Source: JAIBAJ01 sp965284645
Lineage (GTDB): Bacteria > Bacteroidota > Bacteroidia > JAIBAJ01
Reading direction: 5' to 3'
Length of the DNA stretch: 64,000 bases
NCBI GenBank assembly: GCA_965284645.1
Contig: OZ260106.1
Coordinates: 682,001-746,000, forward strand
Shown here: positions 1 through 9,109 of the stretch, piece after piece
How positions within the stretch are numbered: the first letter of the stretch is position 1
Layout of the letters: each line of letters opens with the position of its first letter
Notes under the pieces: generated by a model
Database searches by the model: none
The model's input: only the letters and a program-made list of their open reading frames with translations
Told to the model about the DNA's origin: nothing
Program-made: the position numbers and the translations under genes

Positions 1-2139
1 GCCTCCCTTTATAACTTGGTTTAGGACCAAACGACCTGCCAAATCGGTCATTTTCACTTGTCCTTCTTTACCTGTTGGAATAGGCAATACTACCGTCAAT
101 AGCTCTTGGGCCGGAACAGGATACACGATCAACTCTTCTTTCATTAGGCCATCATTATCAATACCCGAAACGGTATCAAGCAAGGTAAAATAGTATTCGA
201 TTTTACTTCCGAAATCAGGACTGAAGGATTTCAAAGTACCTGCTGAACTCTTTTTGGCAAAACGCATAAACCCACTACCCTGCTGGGAATTCGCCCACCA
301 TGAAAGACCATCCTTGCCTTCATCGGTTAACTCAAAACGGTAGCAACCATTGGCCAACCAAAGGGTATCTTTATAATTCGTATTGGCATCAACCGATTCT
401 CTCGAAAAAATCAAATCGCCGGCTTCATTGTAAAGAAACCACTGATTATCAGCCCTCGCATTGGTTTTAAGCCAAAAAACTATCCAGTTGGATGCAATCC
501 GTTCAGGCGATTTAAAGCTCGATTTCATGGTATTATTGGCCTCATACTGATCCGCTTGGGCATTGGGTTGGGTCACCGTGGCGTAAAAAACTGCCATATC
601 ACCAGCACTAAATTGGTTCCAAGGCAATTGAGGTAAATGCACCTGTGCTGTATCTCCTGGGGCTAAAGAACCAGTCCATTCAAAGGTATTGGATGGTAAG
701 CCTTCAATACCATATGTTATGCTAGCCTGGGTAAGGTTACTTGCACCATTGTTTCGTATCACGATAATGGCATTGGTACAACGGGGATTCATCCTTTTGT
801 ATTCATCATGACTGCTCGGTGAAATGATATCATACACTTCTGCATCAACGGCAAAATTAGGTGCACCTTTCGAGATTAGCTGCGCTTGAACCGTATAACT
901 CGGAGTTTGGGTACCCGACCAAGTATAATTTTGAATATTCAAATCCAATTCATTTTCAGCATCGGCAGTTATATACGAACTTATATCGTGGTCGTAAGCA
1001 AAGGTGCGGGTTCCTGGGCACCAATTGGCTCGGTCATAAATCCAGGTTCCACCTTGAGGAAATATTGGATTAAAACCACAGTCGTCCCGCCACATTTGTT
1101 GCTGAGCAGCCTGGCTACCATTCACCATCAGCCTGTAATACCGATTCGAAAACTCAGCAGCATTCACATTGTTGTCGAAACCATGACCCGATGGGGTAAT
1201 TCGAGCTACCACATACTCCGCTCCAGCAGGAACAGAAACCGTTTTGGCGGGTAAAAAACTAGCCTCAAACTCAGCTGAATTCGTGTAACTTCCATCGCCT
1301 TGGTAAACATTCTGAACCGACAAAACGGTATTAGGCGGCGTGCCTTCAATAAAATCAAAATCAAGGGTCACACTAAACCCACTGCTCCAACCGCTGTAAA
1401 ATACCCTAAATTCAACACTGTCCCGCAGCAAAGACTGATAATCCGTTACATCAAATAAATATTTGTGTTTCCATGAAGCATTGTACCCATTGCTACCATT
1501 GCCCTGCATATATGTGCCGTAAGGTGTAATCACTCTTCCCAATTCAAATTCCTCAATATGCTCCGGATAGGAATAAACATCCATAAAGGCATTCACAAAA
1601 AAAGCGTTGGCATAAACCGTATCGTAATCTACCACAATGCCTGTGGAGTCAAGCACAGGATTCACCATGCCAACTGGCCAACCCCAAATAGTATCAGTAA
1701 CTAAAAAGGGTTGTGCCGAATCACCATGCACCAAAATTGCAAACGGAGCATTTGCGGCAGCCGAATAGCTTTGCGAAACACTATCGTAACTAACGGTAAA
1801 GGTAGTATCAGTAGAAAATGAAAGCGAATCCGGAGCTTGCCCATCTACGGTAAATTGAGCAGCTGTTTGCACCACTGTATCCAAAGTTCCTGTCCTGTGG
1901 CGTAAGAAAACCTGAGTCGTATAATCCCATCCACTACAGCCAGTTGAAGCACATCCCATGGTATAGGTCATCAGCACTTTCCGCGATTGAGCAGGGTTCC
2001 CAAAACTTCCAACTTGATTATAACTACCATACCAGGTCATATCTACAGCATTATGCACCCGCACTTTCACCGTATCGTTGGTGGAGGCAAACAAAGCAGA
2101 TGAAAAAACAAGGGCTATGAAGGAGAAAATTGTTTTCAT
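1..2139 (-). CDS. Secreted PNGase F-like protein with T9SS sorting domain, 3' end outside window
   Basis: Open from an ATG at 2139 to the window edge: 713 codons without a stop, so the C-terminus is missing. A short signal peptide opens the protein. Two stretches resemble the peptide-N-glycosidase F family: an early MGCASTGCSGWDY segment (near residue 53) and a later RDDCGFNP...GGTWIYDRANWCPG segment, typical of the PNGase F C-terminal jelly roll. The last visible residues (ELIVYPVPAQELLTVVLP, then MTDLAGRLVLNQ) are the start of a type A T9SS sorting domain, so probably only about 40 residues are lost. PNGase F cleaves N-glycans from asparagine; whether this relative is an active amidase cannot be told from the motifs seen. 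It is expected to be surface-exposed or released. Confidence 0.72.
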   Translation of the reverse strand, partial: MKTIFSFIALVFSSALFASTNDTVKVRVHNAVDMTWYGSYNQVGSFGNPAQSRKVLMTYTMGCASTGCSGWDYTTQVFLRHRTGTLDTVVQTAAQFTVDGQAPDSLSFSTDTTFTVSYDSVSQSYSAAANAPFAILVHGDSAQPFLVTDTIWGWPVGMVNPVLDSTGIVVDYDTVYANAFFVNAFMDVYSYPEHIEEFELGRVITPYGTYMQGNGSNGYNASWKHKYLFDVTDYQSLLRDSVEFRVFYSGWSSGFSVTLDFDFIEGTPPNTVLSVQNVYQGDGSYTNSAEFEASFLPAKTVSVPAGAEYVVARITPSGHGFDNNVNAAEFSNRYYRLMVNGSQAAQQQMWRDDCGFNPIFPQGGTWIYDRANWCPGTRTFAYDHDISSYITADAENELDLNIQNYTWSGTQTPSYTVQAQLISKGAPNFAVDAEVYDIISPSSHDEYKRMNPRCTNAIIVIRNNGASNLTQASITYGIEGLPSNTFEWTGSLAPGDTAQVHLPQLPWNQFSAGDMAVFYATVTQPNAQADQYEANNTMKSSFKSPERIASNWIVFWLKTNARADNQWFLYNEAGDLIFSRESVDANTNYKDTLWLANGCYRFELTDEGKDGLSWWANSQQGSGFMRFAKKSSAGTLKSFSPDFGSKIEYYFTLLDTVSGIDNDGLMKEELIVYPVPAQELLTVVLPIPTGKEGQVKMTDLAGRLVLNQVIKGG

Positions 2140-2240
2140 AAAAATAGTTGGGCTAAAATAAGGGAAATATCGAATAGGACTGGATTTCAAGATCATTGAT
2201 TTACAAAGAAAAAGCAAGACACACATTATTTTTCTTATTT

Positions 2241-2452
2241 GGCGGGCCCTTTTTCGCCAAAACCCTTTCTACCCAGATTTGACTGTAGTGCTGGGCGAAA
2301 AAGTCACGCTATCGCTAGTACTCCTCGGTCTGCTCCGTGCCTCCGCATCCCTGTGGGGTACCACGCTCTATCGTTGCCCGGGGTTCTTCGTGCCCGGTTT
2401 TTGGTGAAATACTAGGCAGTAGTATTCCATGCCGGGGCAATAAAAATGTGGA
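2241..2452 (+). repeat. Family A structured repeat, copy A1
   Basis: Full-length copy of the family found ten times in the window. It begins GGCGGGCCC and ends near ATGCCGGGGCAATAAAAATG. Stem 1 is a perfect 10-bp inverted repeat (2249-2258 with 2294-2303, CTTTTTCGCC/GGCGAAAAAG). A second inverted repeat, CCGGG/CCCGG, lies near 2380-2398. It contains no credible coding sequence. Confidence 0.85.
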
Positions 2453-2510
2453 AATAGTAGTGAGTAGAGAGAAGTGAGTAGAGAGAAGTGAGTAGTGAGT
2501 AGTGAGAACT
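2453..2510. repeat. Family E low-complexity repeat (AGTGAGTAGAGAG words)
   Basis: Degenerate tandem words of the type AGTAGTGAGTAGAGAGAAGTGAG, directly following family A copy A1. The same words follow or precede copies A7 (36.9 kb), A8 (47.7 kb) and A9 (50.3 kb). From its end to 2697 I see no convincing gene. Confidence 0.7.
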
Positions 2511-2696
2511 ACCAATCCAGGTTAACTCATATCGTTTTTGGGGAAGAGGCCGTAAGCGAATTTACAGATAAAACTTTATTTAGAGAGCGGATGCGAAGTT
2601 TTTCAACAGAAACTCTATTCGAAGTGCAAAATCGCTTATTGCTTTGCCCACTGTATAGGGGCTGTGGATCTGTTTTTCGAAGGATATTCTTTGATT

Positions 2697-2882
2697 TTAA
2701 GCAGCTTCTTTCTTTTTTGCTACTTTAATTTTAAGAGATGCAGCTTCCTTCTCAGTGGATAGTTTTTTGCCTGTTTCTTTATAAAAAGCAATAATCTCAC
2801 TAATTTTTTTTCTGTCTTCAGAAGTCAAAGGTGTCGGGTCAAGTTCGAAGTCTATTCCTGATGGTTCTTTAATGTATCTCAT
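2697..2882 (-). CDS. Small hypothetical protein, partner of the split gene upstream
   Basis: A 61-residue, charged, soluble protein (MRYIKEPSGIDFELDPTPLTSEDRK at its start, Lys-rich tail, no signal peptide or membrane segment). Small proteins of this sort, with an IKEPxGIDF start, occur in Bacteroidota; their function is not known to me. It starts 15 bp after the stop of the interrupted gene at 2898-3591 and is probably cotranscribed with it, so the pair looks like one module. The reading frame is intact although its partner is broken. Confidence 0.65.
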   Translation of the reverse strand: MRYIKEPSGIDFELDPTPLTSEDRKKISEIIAFYKETGKKLSTEKEAASLKIKVAKKKEAA

Positions 2883-2897
2883 TTCATTATTATTTAA

Positions 2898-3591
2898 TTA
2901 AACTGGAAAATATTTTTTGATTAATTGCAAAGCTTCTTTTGGGAAAATTATCATTTTATGTCCTCCGATGTGTGTTGCACCCAACATTTTTTCATAATGT
3001 TCAACAAGCTTTGTCTTGGAAGTAAATGAAACAAAACCTTGATAACCTTTATCCCAAGAAAGCTTACATGTGAAAGCGAATAGATTTCCTGGAACTCCTT
3101 CGTAAAGTTTGTTTCTCCCAAGGTTAAACCCAGATTACGCATTAGAACTACATAAACGATTAACCAGTTGTAAATCAATTTGGATGGCCAAATTGATAAC
3201 AACTGCTAAATCGGGGTAAACCCAACAAAATCAAGTAGTTCGGATTTGTAAATCCTCCTATTGATTAATTTGGGTTAAAAGGTGCACTCTCTACTAAATG
3301 CAAATAATAGTGGTCCTTATAATCACTGATACTAAGATGTCCTTGAACAATTTCAGGATTATTTCGAATGGTCAATTTGAAAACCTGTCTGTCAGAAAGC
3401 TTAACTTCTCCAGCCCAATTAAAAAGCCACCCTTTTTTCTTGGTTGTGCTTCTTAAGTCCGCTTTTGTTATTGGGTGTACGTCAGTCGGAAAGCTGTCTC
3501 CAGAAATAGTATTTACAATGCTGTTTGTAAGCTTGTCAATTTCAATTTCTAAATGATACTTTTCTGGCTTGGGCATTGTTAAAAGATACAA
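2898..3591 (-). pseudogene. GNAT-like hypothetical gene interrupted by a family C element
   Basis: Two halves of one gene flank the element at 3128-3274. The upstream half (start 3591, or more likely the ATG at 3576) runs to ...HLVESAPFN and then reads into the element, stopping after two foreign residues (PN). Downstream, the frame resumes as FNLGRNKLYEGVPGNLFAF and ends with a stop at 2898-2900. Removing the element and one TTAA copy (3124-3274, 151 bp) restores a continuous 180-codon frame (175 residues from the second ATG); 694 minus 151 is exactly 181 codons with the stop. The C-terminal half resembles acetyltransferase-fold proteins of Bacteroidota, but I would not assign a substrate. 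The split product is probably non-functional. Confidence 0.8.
3128..3274 (-). mobile_element. Family C miniature element C1 (TTAA target duplication)
   Basis: A 147-bp element with inverted ends (ACCCAGATTA at one side, TAATTTGGG at the other), flanked by TTAA at 3124-3127 and 3275-3278. It has no transposase and is nearly the same sequence as C2 at 38042-38189 in opposite orientation. It splits the gene at 2898-3591. An open frame at 2951-3202 crosses the element and is an artefact of the junction. Confidence 0.85.
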
Positions 3592-3654
3592 AAAATGTCT
3601 TGAAATAGTTCAAGATCTTTTCAATTTGCAACGCTGCTCATTCGGAGCGCCTCC

Positions 3655-3870
3655 ATTGCACCTAACTCATATCCCATATCCCATAACCAATCTTACTTCT
3701 CTCTACTCACTACTCTTTTCTCAAACTCATATCCCATAACTCAATCTCATATCCCATGTCTCATAACTCATAACTCATTACTCATATCCCATAACCAACC
3801 TCACTTCTCTCTACTCACTACTCTTTTCTCACTACTCTTTTCCCACTTCTCTTTTCTCACTACTAACTAC
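3655..3870. repeat. Family E low-complexity repeat block
   Basis: About 215 bp built from two alternating word types, ACTCATATCCCATAAC and CTCTCTACTCACTACTCTTTTCTC, repeated with variation. The same words recur in either strand sense at 2453-2510, 36919-36986, 47714-47760 and 50218-50375. No coding content. Confidence 0.75.
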
Positions 3871-3920
3871 TCCTAATATGCTTTGGGGCTGCTCCAAACA
3901 GTCCATAACAAAAGTTTAGG

Positions 3921-3955
3921 ACAAAAAAAAAGGAGGTCCAAAATAGACCTCCTTT
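3921..3955 (-). terminator. Rho-independent terminator of the PorV-like operon
   Basis: Reading on the minus strand: a perfect 10-bp stem AAAGGAGGTC / GACCTCCTTT with a 7-nt loop, followed by a run of T. It lies about 20 bp after the stop of the PorV-like gene. Confidence 0.9.
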
Positions 3956-3973
3956 CCAATGTGTTGTATTGAT

Positions 3974-5065
3974 TTACAAATTAATGCGTGCTCCGAAACT
4001 GTGGATACCGCCAAAATTGTAAGTAGCGCGGTACGAATAATCGATACCGAAAGTCATTCCTCCTTTGGTTCTTCCATCGTCGGTAGTGCGTGATTTGGTA
4101 ATTGGCACTTCGATAGTTGCACCGGCACTTGGACCCATGTAAGCAATGTGCGCTATTTCCTTATTGGTAATATCCTTTTGGTAGTTGTAACCACCGCGTA
4201 ACATCAAAATACCTTTCCAGCTATACTCCAAACCACCGGCAAAATTATCGTTCGAAAAAGAATTGGATGTAAATGTACCGGAGATATTTAGCGAATGTTG
4301 CGGATTGAAACGCTGCACATAGGTAAGTCCGATTGAAAGCAAAGAAGGCAATTCGAAATTTGAACTACGTTGCTCCAAAGTCATGCTCGAACCTGTGGCA
4401 TTTACTGTACCATTCAACGACATACCATCGCCAGAGAAAGACATGGTTGGACCCACATTACGAAGGGCAATACCAAAGCGAAGGTTGTTTTTCTTCAATT
4501 CTTTAGTACGATCACCTAAAGTAGTAACATATTGAATACCAGCATCGAAACAGAATCCACTAGCCTTTAAGTTAGCGATGTTTTGAGAAACAATTTTAAC
4601 CGTTACACCACCATAAATACTGTTTGAAAAGGCTTTGGCGTAACTTACACCGATATTAAGGTAATTGGGTTTAAAATTACCAATACCGCCATCAGGCAAG
4701 TCGAAGGTTGTAATTGGAATCTCTCCAAAGCTCATAGACATTACAGAAATACCAAGGGTACCTGTTTCGCCAACTTTTTGAGCAATACCGGCTGTATTGA
4801 TACCAATTCCGGAACCACCCAACCAATTTGTATGAGCGAATACTACTTCTGTTTTCCTGGTAAAGGCCAATCCAGCCACATTGAGGTGCATAGATTCGAT
4901 TCCGGTTATAGAGGCGGAATTTGCGCCGAACCACCCGCTGCTGCGCGCCCAAGGGTTAACAAGCAATTCGGTTGCACCAGCTTGTCCAGCTCTATCAGGA
5001 TTACCAGCAACAGCCATTCCGGTCCAAATGGCTGCTGCGGTTAATAAGATTATACGTTTTTTCAT
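3974..5065 (-). CDS. PorV/PorQ-family outer-membrane protein
   Basis: A 363-residue protein with an N-terminal signal peptide ending near MAVAG, then a glycine- and aromatic-rich beta-strand pattern ending in a terminal aromatic strand (HSFGARINL), typical of the PorV/PorQ (UPF0164-like) outer-membrane barrels. The opening block GATELLVNPWARSSGWFGANSAS is the usual family signature near the start (PorV proteins begin with a similar conserved segment). PorV shuttles T9SS cargo at the outer membrane; this copy sits directly after a large T9SS cargo gene (26 bp gap) and a TonB-dependent receptor, so it is probably a dedicated partner of that cargo and not the general PorV. Last gene of its operon, followed by a strong terminator. 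Confidence 0.82.
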   Translation of the reverse strand: MKKRIILLTAAAIWTGMAVAGNPDRAGQAGATELLVNPWARSSGWFGANSASITGIESMHLNVAGLAFTRKTEVVFAHTNWLGGSGIGINTAGIAQKVGETGTLGISVMSMSFGEIPITTFDLPDGGIGNFKPNYLNIGVSYAKAFSNSIYGGVTVKIVSQNIANLKASGFCFDAGIQYVTTLGDRTKELKKNNLRFGIALRNVGPTMSFSGDGMSLNGTVNATGSSMTLEQRSSNFELPSLLSIGLTYVQRFNPQHSLNISGTFTSNSFSNDNFAGGLEYSWKGILMLRGGYNYQKDITNKEIAHIAYMGPSAGATIEVPITKSRTTDDGRTKGGMTFGIDYSYRATYNFGGIHSFGARINL

Positions 5066-5090
5066 TTCGATGAATGCTTTTCCAATGATA

Positions 5091-8000
5091 TTAGAAGTTA
5101 TTTACGTCGATTGGTCTTAGAGAACCGAACCATTTGATGGTTTTCTCACCGATACCAGGAGCGTTCACATGGATAATGTAAACACCACTTGCTATAGGAA
5201 CACCCACATCGTTCTTCAGATCCCAATCCGTAAATGTTTTGTCGTTGTCTTTGCTAATGGTTCTTACCAAAATACCCCCAGCAGTATAAATTCGAACAGT
5301 ACATTTAACCGGAAGGTTGGTAATTTTAATACGGTTATCCAACTGCGAACTCTCGTAGCCAGAATAGCCATAGTAAGGGTTTGGCACCACATTGATAATA
5401 TCCAAGGCACTTTTTGCTGTGGCATTGTCTCTTGGAACAGCGGCAAGGTTGCTTGTGCTAAAGGAATATCTTGGGCGTTGTCCATTTACAGCATCGCTTG
5501 CGAACCAATTAGCACCCAATTGTGATTGGTAGGATTTATTGGTACGAATTTTTATGCTCAAATCCGACTCTAAAAGTTTACGTTGAGGGAATAACAATGG
5601 AAGATAAACCCACATTACGTCTTTGTAAACATTCCGTTTAACCGCGTCGGCTGGTGTACCTACAAGTGTTTTGTACAACCAAGCGCCGCCATCATAGGCT
5701 GGACAATCTTTAGCCGGATCATCGCCATTATGACCCATTACATACACATAGTGTTTGCCACCAAAATAGGTATTAAACCCATCAACCAGGTTAGAAGTTG
5801 GATTCCAAATCATATCCGTACCATTTTCACCTGCCAACCATGAATCTTCTCCATACATCATATTCAAACGCTCGCCTGTTTCGATATTAATAGCGTATCC
5901 AGGGAACCAACCCATACCATAAGCGGTATCAGAGATATCTTGGAAATTTCCGTCTTGGTCAATTGGTTTGCTGCGGCGCAGGTTAAAGCGAATAGCATCT
6001 CCAATTTTTGGGTATTTGGCATCTGCTAATTCAATTACAGGGCAGCGGGTCCATTTAGATTTGTCTGAAGTAATAACAATATCCACACTAGCTAGGTTTT
6101 CCAATTTATTCAACAATGCTGCAGTTGTATTTTTCCAAGCTGGAGCTGACAAACTATCACTTCTTGCACAGAGTTTATATGGGGCTATTAACCCACCTAA
6201 AATTTGCTCAAAATTTTGGTTCGGATCTAGAAAAGCTCCAGGGCTGTAGTCATCATAGATATGATCTGGAACATCATCTAAAGTGCCCGAGCGTATCCAA
6301 TTAAAATTAGTTGCTCCATCTGCATCAGGAATACCTGAAAGCCATATTTTAGTAGAATCCGAGAAAACAACGTCTGCACTGATATATCCATTGCCATTAG
6401 ATGGGTCTTCTCCCGGATCTTTCACTTGTTGAACATTAACGCTCAAACCCCATTTCGGAATAATCTGTTCGTTTGTAATATTAATTGAGGTATCGGCATA
6501 AACAGTATCTAAATTTTTGGCATCGATTAATCTCCAATAGGAATCGGCAAGGTTGTCAATTGTTGCTGTATCCAACATTTCGAAGATAAACTCAGAATTA
6601 GGTACACTTTTTGGATCAACTACCTTAATATCCACAGGAGAGGCAGAAGTATCATAGGTAATTTCCTCCAATTTGGCATTTCCGATAGGTTGTTCCAAAA
6701 TTTTAGCAATTGTTTCGGATGTAAGGTTCAGAAAACTTCCACCATTACCAGAGCCTTCTAAACGTGTCATAGATGGGTGAGAACCATACTTGGCATTCAG
6801 AATTAATCCACCTTTTTCAGAACTTGTATTGTGTGGAATGGCCTTTACGGCACGAATGGATAAACCACTAGCCGTTTTACGACCGGCTTTGTATGGTTTC
6901 TTTTGACCATCTAATTGAATCGGATCATTTGGATCATACTTTTTATATTCATTATAGCCATAAGCAATAGCGATATAAAAGTAGCTTTTGTAGTTTACCA
7001 TAGTTTTTTCACCAGAAGCAAATTCATCGCGGGTTAATCTGAAGGAGTGCTTAATACCACCATCAGAACCGTTCACTTTCTCAAAAGGTAAGAATCCTTC
7101 TGGGTCAAATCCGGTAAATCCGGGGTTTTTCTCATAATTAATCATCTGAGTAACCCCATTTTTAATGTCACATTGGGCCACCAAAACAGCTTTATCCGGA
7201 TCAGAGAGGTCATTAGCAGAGGCAGAACTATCTTTAACTTGGTAAATTTGATACCCTTCGAAATTGTAGGTATCATCATAGGTTACTCCCGGAGGATTGA
7301 TGATTTGAGGGTCTTTCTCGCTGTAGAGTTCTTTGTAGTTGTTTGAACTTGGGCGATTAGAAAGTGTAATGATCAATTCTCTGTCCAATTCGATGATATT
7401 CACATCTGGAGCATCAGGACCGTTCAGCACACGAAAGCAGTTTTCAAATAAAGCTTGGGCTTTATCATCCACCAAACGAAGTTTTTCAACAGAGGCATAA
7501 GGACCACCATTGGTAGCTCGTGCCCATACCACACCAATTGTTATATCGTTTCTGGCACCTGGCTCAAGCGTAAATGGACCGGCAGATTGGATACTACGAC
7601 GGTCGTAAGGCGTATTTCCAACGCATTCTTCAGACCAATTTGGAGTTCCGTTACAACCTGAAGGAACAACACCTCCTGTACCCCAATGCAAACTATCAGA
7701 ATTACCAGGGAACATAAAATCGCATTCCACGCCACCGCTTTGGTAACCGGTTCCGCCATAGGTCATTTTGGTACCATCTTTCCAAATAGAACGAAGGTAG
7801 TTGTAGTAGTCAGAACCCGTTTGAGGATCAGTCATGGCTTGAGGTCCACCACCACCGGTATTGTTGTGATAAACGAACCTACGCATACCGAAACGCTCGT
7901 TATCGATAATTCCGTCACCATCTCTGTTTACTACGTCACCGTATCCTAAACCGTTCAAAGCTTCATTTGCGCCGATACCCCAGTGGTTATCAATACTGTC

Positions 8001-9077
8001 ATTGTCTTGGTAAGGACCTTCAAAGAAGTCGATACCTACCGCTGGAGGCTGGCTTCCATATGCTTGGGCAGGATTTTGAGGGCCATCTTCAGGATCACCG
8101 TTATAAAAATAACCCAAACCACGCATAACATCACAACCAACAAAGTCATCTTGGCCATAACCTAAGTCGCCATCTACCCACTGACCAAAATAGGTTCCAG
8201 TCAATCTAAAGGTAGACCTGTTGATCAGACGGTAGTTGTAAAAGGTCATATCGTTAATTTCATCGTTGGTAGCGAAGGCAAAGGCTTGGGCATGTATTTC
8301 CATTCCTATGCTTTGTGCACCAGATTCTGTGTGGATATTTCCTTTATCATTAAACACCCACCACAAGGTTTGGTCACCATAAAGTTTCTCTTCTCGGGAA
8401 GTTTTACAATCAATCGTGTTTCCTACATCATACTTTGGGTAGTCACCACCTTGTTCTGGGTTATAATCACCACTACCATCCACGTCTACATAAGGCGCTA
8501 AATCGTATTCTTGTCCAAGGCTTACATCACCATGGGCTGGCCAATTGATAATGGATTGCGGAATAGTGTAACCCGGATAAAGGATCGGCTTTTGATCTTC
8601 TGGAGTTATCCACCAAGCGACGAATTGATCTACTTCAGCGCGGTTAATAGTGAAGTGTTGGTCGTATTTGGCACATTGTTCCGCTGTAATGGAAGCGGTA
8701 TTATCATTGGTAAGAGGACCAGGCCAGTAGTCGGTACCATTTTCACGGAATCGGAGGGCGGCAACTTTCAAATTACCTTGGGCATCGACCCCACCCATCC
8801 AAAGTGAACCGGCAAAAAGAGAGGTTTTACCAGATCCCTTTGGAATCTCATAGCGAGCATTTCCAATAAGATCCCACCACATATCGCCACCTGTATGGAT
8901 TAGGGCCCTTACATTGTTTAATTCTAAGTATGTAGAGGATTTAGCGGGAACACATCCAGCTGTTGCTTGTTCAAGTTTTTGAACAGTGACATTAGTGCCT
9001 GGATAAACGTTATGAGTTTTTTCCGCCATAGCTTGAAAGCCAGCAAGAACGGCCAGAGCAATCAGCCAATTTTTCAT
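5091..9077 (-). CDS. Very large secreted protein with T9SS type A sorting domain
   Basis: A 1328-residue secreted protein. I start it at the ATG at 9077 because this puts a clean signal peptide (MKNWLIALAVLAGFQAMA) at the N-terminus; an ATG seven codons upstream (9098) is also open. The body is rich in Asp, Gly, Asn and Trp, with calcium-loop-like segments (DVDGSGDYNPEQGGDYP, NRDGDGIIDNERFG). The final ~100 residues (NVVPNPYYGYSGYESS ... GVPIASGVYIIHV) are a FlgD-like T9SS sorting domain. No catalytic motif was recognised. It lies between a TonB-dependent receptor (12 to 33 bp upstream) and a PorV-like barrel, a three-gene arrangement seen in Bacteroidota. The role is probably surface binding or structure; substrate unknown. 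Confidence 0.85.
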   Translation of the reverse strand: MKNWLIALAVLAGFQAMAEKTHNVYPGTNVTVQKLEQATAGCVPAKSSTYLELNNVRALIHTGGDMWWDLIGNARYEIPKGSGKTSLFAGSLWMGGVDAQGNLKVAALRFRENGTDYWPGPLTNDNTASITAEQCAKYDQHFTINRAEVDQFVAWWITPEDQKPILYPGYTIPQSIINWPAHGDVSLGQEYDLAPYVDVDGSGDYNPEQGGDYPKYDVGNTIDCKTSREEKLYGDQTLWWVFNDKGNIHTESGAQSIGMEIHAQAFAFATNDEINDMTFYNYRLINRSTFRLTGTYFGQWVDGDLGYGQDDFVGCDVMRGLGYFYNGDPEDGPQNPAQAYGSQPPAVGIDFFEGPYQDNDSIDNHWGIGANEALNGLGYGDVVNRDGDGIIDNERFGMRRFVYHNNTGGGGPQAMTDPQTGSDYYNYLRSIWKDGTKMTYGGTGYQSGGVECDFMFPGNSDSLHWGTGGVVPSGCNGTPNWSEECVGNTPYDRRSIQSAGPFTLEPGARNDITIGVVWARATNGGPYASVEKLRLVDDKAQALFENCFRVLNGPDAPDVNIIELDRELIITLSNRPSSNNYKELYSEKDPQIINPPGVTYDDTYNFEGYQIYQVKDSSASANDLSDPDKAVLVAQCDIKNGVTQMINYEKNPGFTGFDPEGFLPFEKVNGSDGGIKHSFRLTRDEFASGEKTMVNYKSYFYIAIAYGYNEYKKYDPNDPIQLDGQKKPYKAGRKTASGLSIRAVKAIPHNTSSEKGGLILNAKYGSHPSMTRLEGSGNGGSFLNLTSETIAKILEQPIGNAKLEEITYDTSASPVDIKVVDPKSVPNSEFIFEMLDTATIDNLADSYWRLIDAKNLDTVYADTSINITNEQIIPKWGLSVNVQQVKDPGEDPSNGNGYISADVVFSDSTKIWLSGIPDADGATNFNWIRSGTLDDVPDHIYDDYSPGAFLDPNQNFEQILGGLIAPYKLCARSDSLSAPAWKNTTAALLNKLENLASVDIVITSDKSKWTRCPVIELADAKYPKIGDAIRFNLRRSKPIDQDGNFQDISDTAYGMGWFPGYAINIETGERLNMMYGEDSWLAGENGTDMIWNPTSNLVDGFNTYFGGKHYVYVMGHNGDDPAKDCPAYDGGAWLYKTLVGTPADAVKRNVYKDVMWVYLPLLFPQRKLLESDLSIKIRTNKSYQSQLGANWFASDAVNGQRPRYSFSTSNLAAVPRDNATAKSALDIINVVPNPYYGYSGYESSQLDNRIKITNLPVKCTVRIYTAGGILVRTISKDNDKTFTDWDLKNDVGVPIASGVYIIHVNAPGIGEKTIKWFGSLRPIDVNNF

Positions 9078-9109
9078 TTTATATCGATAAAAGTTCATGG
9101 CAATGGATT

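Noticed and set aside
861..1254. Plus-strand frames opposite the PNGase-like gene
   Set aside because: They lie wholly within a 713-codon minus-strand gene with recognisable domains; codon pattern and content fit only the minus strand.
2315..2728. Frames at 2315-2515 (minus) and 2495-2728 (plus)
   Set aside because: The first is made of family A and E repeats. The second starts in a repeat and its product matches nothing; it overlaps the convergent 61-residue gene.
2951..3202. 83-codon minus-strand frame
   Set aside because: It begins inside element C1 and crosses into the split gene in the wrong frame; the correct frame reads FNLGRNKLYEGVPGN.
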